A stretch of 31,494 nt of DNA. Origin: CADEFF01 sp964569315 (GTDB lineage: Bacteria > Pseudomonadota > Alphaproteobacteria > Dongiales > Dongiaceae). The stretch lies in assembly GCA_964569315.1 (NCBI GenBank), contig CAZMUZ010000035.1, positions 1 through 31,494 of the forward strand, read 5' to 3'. Under the pieces are notes generated by a model. The model had not been told where the DNA came from and ran no database searches. It saw nothing but the letters and a program-made list of their open reading frames with translations. How positions within the stretch are numbered: the stretch's first letter is position 1; every line of letters starts with the position of its first letter. A program made the position numbers and the translations under genes. Below, in pieces: positions 1 to 9,259 of this stretch.

Positions 1-348
1 CTCAAAACACCCAGACCCGCCGCCCGCGCATCCCTTCCTCAAAACAACAATGTCAAACAGCGCCGCATCGCCGCCGAAACGCTCTCGGCCCATGCGAGGC
101 AGCTACCGGAAAACCCGGCTCGCTATCTCGCCATCTTACGATGCGGATCCTGTGCGCTCCGCCCCGGTTGAAAACCCGTTTGGGGCGCACTCTGTGCTCG
201 TTCCCCCGAGGGAGAGACGAGCAAGGGCCGGCGTTTCCGCCGACCCGTTATCGGCGCTTATATAGGCCTATCGTCTTTCCCCGTCCAGTACGAAAGCCGT
301 GCAGCGGCGCGATTTCCGACCGATCCGGTGGATAACTGGAGGGGGCGG
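1..348. other. 348-base stretch with no recognisable gene
   Basis: This is the downstream flank of the DUF1489 gene at the window edge. The short open frames here give arginine- and proline-rich peptides that resemble no family I know, and look like chance frames in GC-rich DNA. One imperfect hairpin is visible, with arms GCTCGT (196-201) and ACGAGC (217-222), but it has no T run on either strand, so I do not call it a terminator. A promoter for a gene beyond the left edge could lie here, but nothing convincing is seen. Confidence 0.4.
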
Positions 349-789
349 CTAGAGAATGCCGAGCGACCGCAATTCGAGCAGCAATTCCGGCGGCAGATCC
401 TCGCGGCTTTTGACCGAGCCTGCGCCGAGATCGCCCGGCGCGTCCTTGGGCTCGAGATAGCGCCAGCCCTGGAAGGCGCGATGGGGGTGCGGCATCACCG
501 TCACCAGTTTCGGAGCGAAGCAGATCGCGCAACGCTCGATGCCATCCTTCCCGCGCCGCGGCTCGAGCCCGATGATCGGCTGGCGCACCTGCACGAAGCC
601 TTTGATGACCCAGTAGAGGGAGCCGCCTTCCAGCACCTCGTCGCGGCGCTTCGGCATGGTGCGCGTCACATGCTCGAGACGCACCTTGCCGCTTCGCTTC
701 CGGGAGGCGCGTGCGCGTTCCTTCACCCAGTCCTCGAGCTCGGCCACCGTATCGACGCCGACGCAGAGCTTGATGAGGTGGACGGTCAT
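349..789 (-). CDS. DUF1489 family protein
   Basis: A 146-residue protein matching the alphaproteobacterial DUF1489 family, whose biochemical function is not established. It begins MTVHLIKLCVGVDT and contains a conserved-looking core with the motifs RTMPKRRDEVLEGGSLYWVI and ICFAPKLV. There is no signal peptide or membrane segment, so it is probably cytosolic. Its ATG overlaps the mvaB stop in an ATGA (786-789), so translation is probably coupled to the leucine-degradation operon, of which it is the last gene. DUF1489 genes are widespread in the class, so its place here need not mean a role in leucine catabolism. Confidence 0.85.
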   Translation of the reverse strand: MTVHLIKLCVGVDTVAELEDWVKERARASRKRSGKVRLEHVTRTMPKRRDEVLEGGSLYWVIKGFVQVRQPIIGLEPRRGKDGIERCAICFAPKLVTVMPHPHRAFQGWRYLEPKDAPGDLGAGSVKSREDLPPELLLELRSLGIL

Positions 790-1709
790 GCCGTGGCCGA
801 CTTCGAGGTCTTGGCAGCGAGCGCCCGCGCCACCTTGGATGCTGCGGGACGCCCCAGCTCGTCCGAGATGTACCGGCCGGCCGCGGCAAGCACCGCCAGA
901 TCGACGCCGGTCGCGATGCCGAGACCATCCAGCATGTAGAGAACGTCCTCGCTCGCCACATTGCCGGAGGCGCCTGGCGCGTAAGGGCAGCCGCCGAGCC
1001 CGGCCACCGAACTGTCCGTCACCGCGATACCCAGCTCGAGTGCCGCCAGGATGTTCGCGAGCGCCTGCCCATAGGTATCATGGAAATGCACGGCGAGCCG
1101 TTCGCGCGGCAGGCGCGCCGCCACCGCTTCGATCATCGCCTGCGCCTTCGCCGGCGTGCCGACGCCGATCGTGTCGCCGAGCGAGATCTCGTAACAGCCG
1201 AGCTGGAGCAGCCCGGCCGCCACCTCGGCCACCCTGGCCGGCGCGATTTCCCCCTCATAGGGGCAGCCGAGCACGCAGGAGACGTAGCCGCGCAGCTTGA
1301 TGCCGGCTTCGGCGGCCGCCGCCGCGACCGGACGAAACCGCTCCAGGCTTTCGGCGATCGAGCAGTTGATGTTCTTGCGCGAAAAGCTTTCCGAGGCCGC
1401 CGCGAAGACAGCGATCTCATCGGCGCCCGCCGCGCGCGCAGCCTCGAAGCCCTGCATGTTCGGCACCAGCACGGGATAGCTGACCCCTGGCCGCCGCCTG
1501 ATGCCGGCCAAGACCTCCGCACTGCCCGCCATCTGCGGCACCCACTTCGGCGAGACAAAGGCCCCCGCTTCGATCGCGGAAAGCCCGCTCTCGGCCAGTC
1601 GCTCGATGAGGGCGATGCGAGTCGCGACCGGCACGGGCGCAGGCTCGTTCTGGAGCCCGTCTCGCGCACCGACTTCGACCATCCGCACCTGTTTCGGCAG
1701 TCTTGCCAT
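786..1709 (-). CDS. mvaB: Hydroxymethylglutaryl-CoA lyase
   Basis: Cleaves 3-hydroxy-3-methylglutaryl-CoA to acetyl-CoA and acetoacetate, the last step of leucine degradation. The 307-residue protein is a full-length DRE-TIM-type barrel. Visible landmarks are the N-terminal VEVGARDGLQNE with the catalytic Arg16-Asp17 pair, the metal-binding HFHDTYGQ (His208 and His210), and the family signature SVAGLGGCPYAPGASGN, which carries the active-site loop cysteine (Cys241). It begins one base past the end of the liuC frame, and its stop overlaps the DUF1489 start. Its place after mccB and liuC agrees with the pathway order. Confidence 0.96.
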   Translation of the reverse strand: MARLPKQVRMVEVGARDGLQNEPAPVPVATRIALIERLAESGLSAIEAGAFVSPKWVPQMAGSAEVLAGIRRRPGVSYPVLVPNMQGFEAARAAGADEIAVFAAASESFSRKNINCSIAESLERFRPVAAAAAEAGIKLRGYVSCVLGCPYEGEIAPARVAEVAAGLLQLGCYEISLGDTIGVGTPAKAQAMIEAVAARLPRERLAVHFHDTYGQALANILAALELGIAVTDSSVAGLGGCPYAPGASGNVASEDVLYMLDGLGIATGVDLAVLAAAGRYISDELGRPAASKVARALAAKTSKSATA

Positions 1710-1710
1710 C

Positions 1711-2484
1711 TCACGCCTGCCAGTTGGGCTTGCGCTTCTCGAAAAAAGCGGCGATGCCCTCGCGCGCTTCAGGATGCGCCCGCATCCGGGCGATCCGCTC
1801 GGCCGTATCGTCGATCATGGCCGAATTGATCGGCCCGCGTCCGACACGACGGATCAGCTTCTTTGTCGCCGCTTGCGCCTCGGGCGCACCCGCCTCGAGG
1901 CTTTCTATGAACCCCGCCGTCGCAGCCGAAAGATCCTCCGCGACCTCCGTGACGAGGCCGAGGGCGAGCGCAGTCGCCGCATCGAACCGCTCGCCCGTCA
2001 GAAAATAGCGGCGCGCCGCCCGTTCGCCGATCGCCTGTACGACATAGGGGCTGATGACGGCAGGAATGAGTCCGATGCGCACCTCGGTCAGACCGAAAAT
2101 CGCGACAGGCGACGCAACGACGATGTCGCAGGCCGCTACCAGCCCTACGCCGCCGCCGAGGGCCGCGCCCTGGACCGCCGCGATAGTCGGCTTCGGCATG
2201 AAATTGAGGAGCTGCAGCAACAAGGCCAGCTGCTTGGCATCGGCAAGGTTCTCGGCCTCGTCATAGGCCGCCATGCGGCGCATCCAGTCGAGATCGGCAC
2301 CGGCCGAGAAACTCTTGCCGCTCGCCCGAAGCAGGAGGATGCGCGCTGCGTCGTCGCCCTCGATGCGCTGCAGGGTGGCAATCAGCGCCTCGATCAGCTC
2401 TTCGTCGAAGGCATTGTGCCGTTCCGGCCGATTGAGCGTGACCGTCGCGACACCTCGTGCGATCTCCAGCTCGACGCGCGCCAT
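1711..2484 (-). CDS. liuC: Enoyl-CoA hydratase family, probable methylglutaconyl-CoA hydratase
   Basis: A 257-residue crotonase-fold protein, probably hydrating 3-methylglutaconyl-CoA to HMG-CoA between MCC and HMG-CoA lyase. The start at 2484 (MARVELEIARGVATVTLNRP) is preferred over the longer open frame because it aligns with the crotonase N-terminus and lies 5 bases after the mccB stop. Oxyanion-hole segments SAGADL (60-65) and GAALGGG are present. Glu134 in LTEVRIGLIPAVISPYVV matches the second catalytic glutamate, while the first crotonase glutamate position reads Gly (GGGVGLV), as I recall for LiuC-type hydratases. The operon context gives the substrate; a generic enoyl-CoA hydratase is the alternative. 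Confidence 0.93.
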   Translation of the reverse strand: MARVELEIARGVATVTLNRPERHNAFDEELIEALIATLQRIEGDDAARILLLRASGKSFSAGADLDWMRRMAAYDEAENLADAKQLALLLQLLNFMPKPTIAAVQGAALGGGVGLVAACDIVVASPVAIFGLTEVRIGLIPAVISPYVVQAIGERAARRYFLTGERFDAATALALGLVTEVAEDLSAATAGFIESLEAGAPEAQAATKKLIRRVGRGPINSAMIDDTAERIARMRAHPEAREGIAAFFEKRKPNWQA

Positions 2485-2489
2485 CGCGG

Positions 2490-4109
<1,620 letters not shown>

Positions 4110-4186
4110 CGCCGCTCCCGCCGGGGCGGACAAGGGGGAAGCGCAATGCTGGAATCGTCACGCAGCCTTGCGTTCGGCGTCGGAAC

Positions 4187-4789
4187 TCACCACCCGCCGC
4201 GGGCGAGCCACTCCTCGATCTGCGGCAGCCTGTCATGGCCCCAGAACGGCTCGCCATCGACGAATATGAAGGGCGATCCGAACACCCCCCGCGCTATCGC
4301 CCGGTCGGTTTCCCGGCGCAGACGTTCCTTTATCGCCGCCCCCTGGATCGCAACCGTCAATTCTGCCGGATCGATTCCGATCGCGGCGCCGACCTCCGAT
4401 GCCGTCGCAGGGTCGCCGACCGGCCGGCCCTCGCCGAAGACGCAGCCATAGACGGCAGCCGCATAGCGCTTCGCCGTGGCCGGATCGCGTTCCTCCAGCC
4501 AGTAGAAGGCACGTGAAGGCGCGAGCGCGATGAAGGGAAAGGGCGACGGCATCCGAAACGGCGCCCCGAAGCGACGCGCCGAGCGGGTGAAATCGCGAAT
4601 GTGATAGGGGCCGCGCATCGGCTGGTCGGGGAGCGGCGATTGTCCGGTGGCCTTGAAGGCCGCGCCCAGCATGAAGGGGTGCCAGGACACCGTGCGCCCA
4701 TGCTTCGCGGCGATCGCGTCGATCTGCAGCGAGGCGAGATAGCCGTAGGGCGAGGCAAAATCGAAGTAGAACTCGAGCGGCGGCGCCAT
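4187..4789 (-). CDS. DsbA-fold 2-hydroxychromene-2-carboxylate isomerase-like protein
   Basis: A 200-residue thioredoxin-fold protein of the DsbA/HCCA-isomerase family. Known members are glutathione-dependent isomerases of aromatic degradation or kappa-class glutathione transferases. The start of the fold, LEFYFDFASPYGYLA, has Ser13 where DsbA has its first active-site cysteine, which is typical of the isomerase branch. The cis-proline loop is near GVFGSPFIFVDGEPFWG. There is no signal peptide, so it is cytosolic. It lies between DUF3291 (12 bases upstream) and mccB. No aromatic-degradation genes are nearby, so the true substrate is unknown and the isomerase name is only a family label. Confidence 0.88.
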   Translation of the reverse strand: MAPPLEFYFDFASPYGYLASLQIDAIAAKHGRTVSWHPFMLGAAFKATGQSPLPDQPMRGPYHIRDFTRSARRFGAPFRMPSPFPFIALAPSRAFYWLEERDPATAKRYAAAVYGCVFGEGRPVGDPATASEVGAAIGIDPAELTVAIQGAAIKERLRRETDRAIARGVFGSPFIFVDGEPFWGHDRLPQIEEWLARGGW

Positions 4790-4801
4790 GCTTCCCGTTC
4801 C

Positions 4802-5278
4802 CTAGCCGGCGGCGGCCAGACCCTCGCCGGCCGGCGCCGGAAAACGCTGCTTGAAGATGAAGGCCTGGTCGGTAGGTCCGTCGCGATGCAGCCGTTTGAG
4901 ACGATCCATCGCCTCGCCGAGGGTCGGCAGGCTCCCGGCGGGGAGCCACCAGAGGACCATATGGGGCCGGCCGAGCGTCTCGAACCAGTCGCGGCGGCGC
5001 GCCAGTATGCCGCTATGCCCGGTACGGTAAGTGAAATCGAACAGCGTCTCGACCGATTCCCAGACCGTCAGATTGACGATCATCAGCGGATCGTCGGCGA
5101 CGCGAATATCCGTCGCGCTGCCGCCCTCGCCTTGAAGCCGCCAGACGAAGCCCGGGCTCGCTTCCGCGAGCGCATTGATCGGAGCGAGCACCGCCACGAA
5201 ATCGGCGATCTGCGGATCGTCGAGCGGCGCCTTCAGCCGGCCGATATTGAGCTGCCCCAAGTGCCAGCCGCCTACCAT
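4802..5278 (-). CDS. DUF3291 domain-containing protein
   Basis: A 158-residue protein of the DUF3291 family, related to the dimeric alpha/beta-barrel (antibiotic monooxygenase-like) fold; function unknown. Family marks are WHLGQLNIGRLKAPLDDP near the start, INALAEASPGFVWRLQ, VNLTVWESVETLFDF and HMVLWWLPAGSLPTLGEAM. The open frame runs further upstream, but the start at 5278 is right because the homologous region begins at once there. That ATG overlaps the end of the SDR gene by 7 bases, suggesting translational coupling. No signal peptide or membrane segment is visible. Confidence 0.88.
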   Translation of the reverse strand: MVGGWHLGQLNIGRLKAPLDDPQIADFVAVLAPINALAEASPGFVWRLQGEGGSATDIRVADDPLMIVNLTVWESVETLFDFTYRTGHSGILARRRDWFETLGRPHMVLWWLPAGSLPTLGEAMDRLKRLHRDGPTDQAFIFKQRFPAPAGEGLAAAG

Positions 5279-5943
5279 GGGATCGGCGTGCCGTCGTAGT
5301 TGTAAAAGGCGCCCGTATCCGCCGGCTTCATCTGCGCGATCATGCGGCGCAGGCCCTCGGCGCTCGTCGTCACCGGTACGGGCGCATCCGGCCCGCCCAT
5401 GTCGGTCTGGACCCAACCGGGATGCATGACCGCGATGGTGATCCCCTTCGGCTTGAGCTCGATGGCAAAGCTCTTCATCGCGGCGTTGAGCGCCGCCTTG
5501 CTCGACCGGTAGGCATAGGAGCCACCGCGAGAATTGTCGCCGATGCTTCCCATGCGGCTGGTCACGTTCAACACGCGCGGATCCTTGGCCAGCGCGAGAT
5601 GCGGCAGGAAGGCCTGCAAGATGCGGACCGGCGCGATGCTGTTCACCCGGAAAACCTCGGACCATTCATCGGGATCCGTATCGTCCTCCGGCCCGCCCAG
5701 CGCCGCATTGTTGATCAGAAGATCGATCGCCTCTCCCGTCAGCTCCTTCGCAAGTCGGTCGATCTGATCCTCGTCGGTCACATCGAGCTCGTGGAGATGG
5801 ATGTCGCCCCGAAGAGCCTTCAGCGCCTTGCCGCTTGCAGGATCGCGCAGGCAGGCATGGACGCGCCATCCCTCCGCCGCATATTGCCGCGCAAGCTCGA
5901 GCCCGATCCCGCGGTTGGTGCCGGTGATGAGGACAGTCGGCAT
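5272..5943 (-). CDS. Short-chain dehydrogenase/reductase (SDR) family protein
   Basis: A classical SDR of about 223 residues, an NAD(P)-dependent oxidoreductase of unknown substrate. It begins MPTVLITGTNRGIG, the glycine-rich TGxxxGIG dinucleotide-binding motif. It also has LINNAAL, and YRSSKAA giving the YxxxK catalytic pair, with an upstream TSRMGSI serine. The C-terminus (GAFYNYDGTPIPW) resembles the small C-factor-like SDR group. I prefer the ATG at 5943, since AGGAG stands 8 bases upstream of it but only 2 bases from the alternative ATG at 5949. It is followed, with overlap, by the DUF3291 gene. Confidence 0.9.
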   Translation of the reverse strand: MPTVLITGTNRGIGLELARQYAAEGWRVHACLRDPASGKALKALRGDIHLHELDVTDEDQIDRLAKELTGEAIDLLINNAALGGPEDDTDPDEWSEVFRVNSIAPVRILQAFLPHLALAKDPRVLNVTSRMGSIGDNSRGGSYAYRSSKAALNAAMKSFAIELKPKGITIAVMHPGWVQTDMGGPDAPVPVTTSAEGLRRMIAQMKPADTGAFYNYDGTPIPW

Positions 5944-6007
5944 CGTCATTGCTCCTGCTTCAAATCCAACGCTCGAACGGTGCGACGAGCCGGTGCAAGA
6001 CCCCGTC

Positions 6008-6421
6008 TCACCCGCGGCCGGGCCGATCCCGGCGATTGTCCCGACGGCGCTTCGCCGTAACCTCGATCTCGATCTTCATTCGCGGATCCACGAGCGGCGC
6101 CACCACCGTCGTATTGGCCGGCCTCGCCTCCTTGCACCAGCGGCCGATCACCGGCGCCACCGCCGGAAAGATGGCGGCATCGGCAAGATAAACGCGGATG
6201 CGCACCAGTTCCGCCATGCTCGATCCCGCCTCGCCGAGCGCCCAGGCTATCGTCCGGAAGCATTGCTCGGTCTGCTCGACCGGGTCTTCGACGATCGTGC
6301 CCGCCTTGTAGTCGAAGCCGGTGGTGCCGGAGACGAACACCCAGTCGCCATCCACCACGGCGCGGCTGAAACTGGCGAGCGCCTCGAAGCTCGAGCCGGT
6401 CGAGATTCTCTGGCCGACCAT
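6008..6421 (-). CDS. RidA/YjgF-like family protein without the catalytic arginine
   Basis: A 137-residue member of the Rid (YjgF/YER057c/UK114) superfamily. True RidA hydrolyses reactive enamine/imine intermediates such as 2-aminoacrylate. Seen here are WVFVSGTTGFDYKAG, DPVEQTEQCFRTIAWAL and a C-terminal MKIEIEVTAKR strand, so the fold is clear. In the segment that reads PARxxV in archetypal RidA, this protein has PANTTVV, with Asn103 where the substrate-binding arginine should be, so deaminase activity is doubtful. The tail is basic (RRRDNRRDRPGRG). It starts 5 bases after the DUF1272 stop. The start at 6421 fits the family N-terminus; its ribosome site is weak. Confidence 0.87.
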   Translation of the reverse strand: MVGQRISTGSSFEALASFSRAVVDGDWVFVSGTTGFDYKAGTIVEDPVEQTEQCFRTIAWALGEAGSSMAELVRIRVYLADAAIFPAVAPVIGRWCKEARPANTTVVAPLVDPRMKIEIEVTAKRRRDNRRDRPGRG

Positions 6422-6426
6422 CGCCG

Positions 6427-6609
6427 CTACTTCGCCTTGCGGCACGGACGGCGCAGCAATTCGCCGCCGCAGTTCGGGCAGCGATGCGACATCCCGGCCG
6501 TGCAATCGCCGCAAAAGGTGCATTCGAAGCTGCAGATAAAGGCCTCCTCCGACGGATGCGGAAGGGTTTTTCCACATTTCTCGCAGCTCTCGCGCATCTC
6601 CAGCGCCAT
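6427..6609 (-). CDS. DUF1272 small cysteine-rich putative zinc-binding protein
   Basis: A 60-residue protein of the DUF1272 family, function unknown. Eight cysteines (9, 12, 26, 30, 33, 36, 44, 47) occur mostly as CxxC or CxxxC pairs, including CEKC, CTFCGDC and CPNCGGEL, which suggests two structural zinc sites. It is preceded by AAGGAAGGAG 6 bases from the ATG, a very strong ribosome binding site, so it is probably well translated. It sits between ivd and the RidA-like gene. The match to the family layout ICSFECTFCxDC is close, so this is a real small gene. Confidence 0.9.
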   Translation of the reverse strand: MALEMRESCEKCGKTLPHPSEEAFICSFECTFCGDCTAGMSHRCPNCGGELLRRPCRKAK

Positions 6610-6632
6610 CTGAAGCTCCTTCCTTCTCGGGC

Positions 6633-7814
6633 TCAGGCGGTTTCTTCGAAAAGCTCGCGGCCGATGAGAAGGCGCCTGATCTCGGAGGTGCCTGCACCGA
6701 TCTCGTAGAGCTTCGCGTCGCGCAGCAATCGGCCCGTCGGATAGTCGTTGATATAGCCGTTGGCGCCGAGGATCTGGATCGCCTCCAGCGCCATCCAGGT
6801 CGCCTTCTCCGCGGCGTAAAGAATGGCGCCGGCAGCGTCGCGCCGGGTGGTTTGGCCCCGATCGCAGGCGCGGGCGACGGCATAGACGTAGGCTTTGGCC
6901 GCATTCATCGCCGTATACATGTCGGCGATCTTGCCCTGCATGAGCTGAAACTCGCCGATCGCCTTCCCGAACTGGTGCCGCTCGTGGATATAGGGCAACA
7001 CCACATCCATGCAGGACTGCATGATGCCGATGGGGCCGCCCGCGAGCACGGCGCGCTCATAGTCGAGGCCGCTCATCAGCACCTTTACGCCGTCGCCCAC
7101 CTTACCGAGCACCTGCTCCTTGCCGACATGGCAGTCGCTGAACACCAACTCGCTGGTGTTGGAGCCCCGCATGCCGAGCTTGTCGAGCTTGGGAGAGGCG
7201 GCGAAGCCTTTCATGGTCTTCTCGATGAGGAAAGCCGTGATGCCGCGCGAACGCGCCGTCGGATCGGTCTTCGCATAGACCACCAGGACGTTGGCGTCGG
7301 GGCCGTTGGTGATCCACATCTTCGTGCCGTTGAGCAGGAACCCGTTGCCCTGCGGCTCGGCGCGGAGCTTCAAACTCACCACGTCCGACCCCGCCTGCGG
7401 CTCGCTCATGGCGAGCGCGCCGATGTACTCGCCCGAGATCAGCTTCGGGAGATAGCGCTTCCTCTGTTCGTCGCTGCCGTTGCGGCGGATCTGATTGACG
7501 CAAAGATTGGAATGGGCGCCGTAGGAAAGCCCCACGCTGGCCGATGCCCGGCTCAGCTCCTCCATCGCGACGACATGCTCGAGATAGCCCATGCCGGCGC
7601 CGCCATGGGCGGGATCCGCGGTGATGCCGAGCAATCCCAGCGCCCCCATCTTCCGCCAGAGATCCATGGGGAATTGATTGCTGCGGTCGATCTCGGCCGC
7701 GCGCGGCGCGATCTCCTCGGCGGCAAAGCCCGCCACCTGTTCACGAAGCATGTCGGCCGTTTCGCCCAGCCCGAAATCGAGCGGCTGGAAACGCCAGTTC
7801 GAGCCCTGCGCCAT
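6633..7814 (-). CDS. ivd: Isovaleryl-CoA dehydrogenase
   Basis: FAD-dependent acyl-CoA dehydrogenase oxidising isovaleryl-CoA to 3-methylcrotonyl-CoA, the first committed step of leucine degradation; electrons pass to electron-transfer flavoprotein. The 393-residue protein has the full three-domain family layout. MSEPQAGSDVVSLK and MWITNGPDANVLVVYAK form the middle domain that contacts FAD and substrate. SGLDYERAVLAGGP carries Glu253, which matches the IVD-type catalytic base, and this is the main reason for calling IVD rather than a generic dehydrogenase. GGAGTSE-like GAGTSEIRR closes the protein. GGAGGAG lies 9 bases before the ATG. MgtE ends 38 bases upstream. Confidence 0.95.
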   Translation of the reverse strand: MAQGSNWRFQPLDFGLGETADMLREQVAGFAAEEIAPRAAEIDRSNQFPMDLWRKMGALGLLGITADPAHGGAGMGYLEHVVAMEELSRASASVGLSYGAHSNLCVNQIRRNGSDEQRKRYLPKLISGEYIGALAMSEPQAGSDVVSLKLRAEPQGNGFLLNGTKMWITNGPDANVLVVYAKTDPTARSRGITAFLIEKTMKGFAASPKLDKLGMRGSNTSELVFSDCHVGKEQVLGKVGDGVKVLMSGLDYERAVLAGGPIGIMQSCMDVVLPYIHERHQFGKAIGEFQLMQGKIADMYTAMNAAKAYVYAVARACDRGQTTRRDAAGAILYAAEKATWMALEAIQILGANGYINDYPTGRLLRDAKLYEIGAGTSEIRRLLIGRELFEETA

Positions 7815-7852
7815 GTCGGGAAACTCCTCCGGCGCGGGAGCCTAGCGCGCGA

Positions 7853-9259
7853 CTAAAGCAGGAACAAGGTCGCGAGGCCGAGAAAGGAGAAGAAGCCGAG
7901 GACGTCCGTCGTCGTAGTCAGGAAGGGCCCCGCCCCGGTCGCCGGATCGATGCCGAGCCGAGCCAGCGTGATGGGGATGATCGTTCCCGCCATCCCGGCC
8001 CAGACCATGTTGAAAATCATGGCCCCCGCAAGCACGGCGCCGAGCGCCGCGCTGCCGAACCAGAAACCGGCGACTGTCCCGACAATGGCCGCAAACACGA
8101 TGCCGTTGATGGCCCCGACCAGCAGCTCCTTGAGGATGAGGCGCCGGACGGCACTGCCGCGCGGCTGGAGATCGCGCGTCGCGAGCGCACGGATCGTCAC
8201 GGTGATGACCTGTACCCCCGCATTGCCGCCCATTGCAGCCACGATCGGCATCAGCACCGCGAGCGCCACGATCTGCTCGATGGTCGCCTCAAACTGCGAG
8301 ATGACCGTGGCGGCGATGGCGGAATTGCAGAGCGTGACCACCAGCCAGCGCACGCGCCGCCAGGCGGTCTGGCCGACCGGGGCATGGAAATCGGTTTCGC
8401 TCACACCGACGATGCCGAGCAGGTCTTCCTCGGCTTCTTCCTCGATGACGTGCACCACGTCGTCGACAGTGATCACCCCCAGCAACCGCCCGCTTTCGTC
8501 CACGACCGGTGCCGAGACGATGCCGTATTGCCGAAAGAGATGCGCCGCAGATTCCTGGTCCATTTCCGCCGGGATCACGCGGAACTCAACATCCATGATG
8601 TCGGTCAGCTTCACCGTCCGACGGTTCCGGATAGCACGTGACAACGGCACCTGACCGATCGGCTTGTGCATCGGGTCGACGATGAAGAGATCGTAGAAAT
8701 CCTTCGGCAGGTCATCCTTGGCGCGGAGATAGTCGATCGCCTCGCCCACCGTCCAATGCCGCGGCAGCGCCACCAGATCGCGCTGCATCAGGCGGCCGGC
8801 GCTGTCCTCGGGATAGGTCAGGCCCTGCTCGAGGAAGGCACGGTCCTCGGCCGGCATGGCTTCGAGGATGCGCCGTGTGTCGTCTTCGTCGAGATCGCCC
8901 AGAATCTCGACCGCATCGTCCGTTTCGAGCTCGGTCACCGCCTGCGCGAACTCGCGCGGCCCCATCAGCTCGATCACCTCGGCGCGCACCGCCTCGTCCA
9001 GATGGTTGAGGGTTTCCGGATCGATGACATGGCGGGCGACCGCAATGACGAGCCGGCGCTCTTCCGGCGTCAGCTCCTGCAGAAGGTCGGCAAAGTCCGC
9101 TGCATGCAGCTCCTGCGCGATCTCCTCGACCCGATCGAGCGCTCCGGCTTCGACCGCTCCGCGTATACGCGCGACGATTTCGGGCGAGATACCGACCATG
9201 GTGTCGGCATCGGCAGCGAGCGGCGCCTCCTCGGGAATGCGGGGCGCCTCCTCGCTCAT
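7853..9259 (-). CDS. mgtE: MgtE-family magnesium channel/transporter
   Basis: Mg2+-gated inner-membrane channel for magnesium (and possibly cobalt). The 468-residue protein has the normal MgtE build. A cytoplasmic N domain of helical repeats (about 25-135) includes ADFADLLQELTPEERR. Two CBS domains follow (about 140-270), the second containing APVVDESGRLLGVITVDDVVHVI. Five C-terminal transmembrane helices (about 305-468) carry MGGNAGVQ and the pore segment TTTTDVLGFFSFLG, whose Asp is the family's key Mg2+ ligand. Its ATG overlaps the maeB stop in an ATGA (9256-9259), so the two are co-translated. No Mg2+ riboswitch is possible in this position. Confidence 0.95.
   Translation of the reverse strand: MSEEAPRIPEEAPLAADADTMVGISPEIVARIRGAVEAGALDRVEEIAQELHAADFADLLQELTPEERRLVIAVARHVIDPETLNHLDEAVRAEVIELMGPREFAQAVTELETDDAVEILGDLDEDDTRRILEAMPAEDRAFLEQGLTYPEDSAGRLMQRDLVALPRHWTVGEAIDYLRAKDDLPKDFYDLFIVDPMHKPIGQVPLSRAIRNRRTVKLTDIMDVEFRVIPAEMDQESAAHLFRQYGIVSAPVVDESGRLLGVITVDDVVHVIEEEAEEDLLGIVGVSETDFHAPVGQTAWRRVRWLVVTLCNSAIAATVISQFEATIEQIVALAVLMPIVAAMGGNAGVQVITVTIRALATRDLQPRGSAVRRLILKELLVGAINGIVFAAIVGTVAGFWFGSAALGAVLAGAMIFNMVWAGMAGTIIPITLARLGIDPATGAGPFLTTTTDVLGFFSFLGLATLFLL

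Noticed and set aside
196..222. Hairpin in the left-edge non-coding stretch as a terminator for DUF1489
   Set aside because: The outer stem is only 6 base pairs with an imperfect interior, it lies over 120 bases past the stop, and it has no T run.
4187..4789. Aromatic (naphthalene-type) degradation role for the HCCA isomerase-like gene
   Set aside because: No dioxygenase, dehydrogenase or aldolase of such a pathway is present in the window; the family label alone does not support it.
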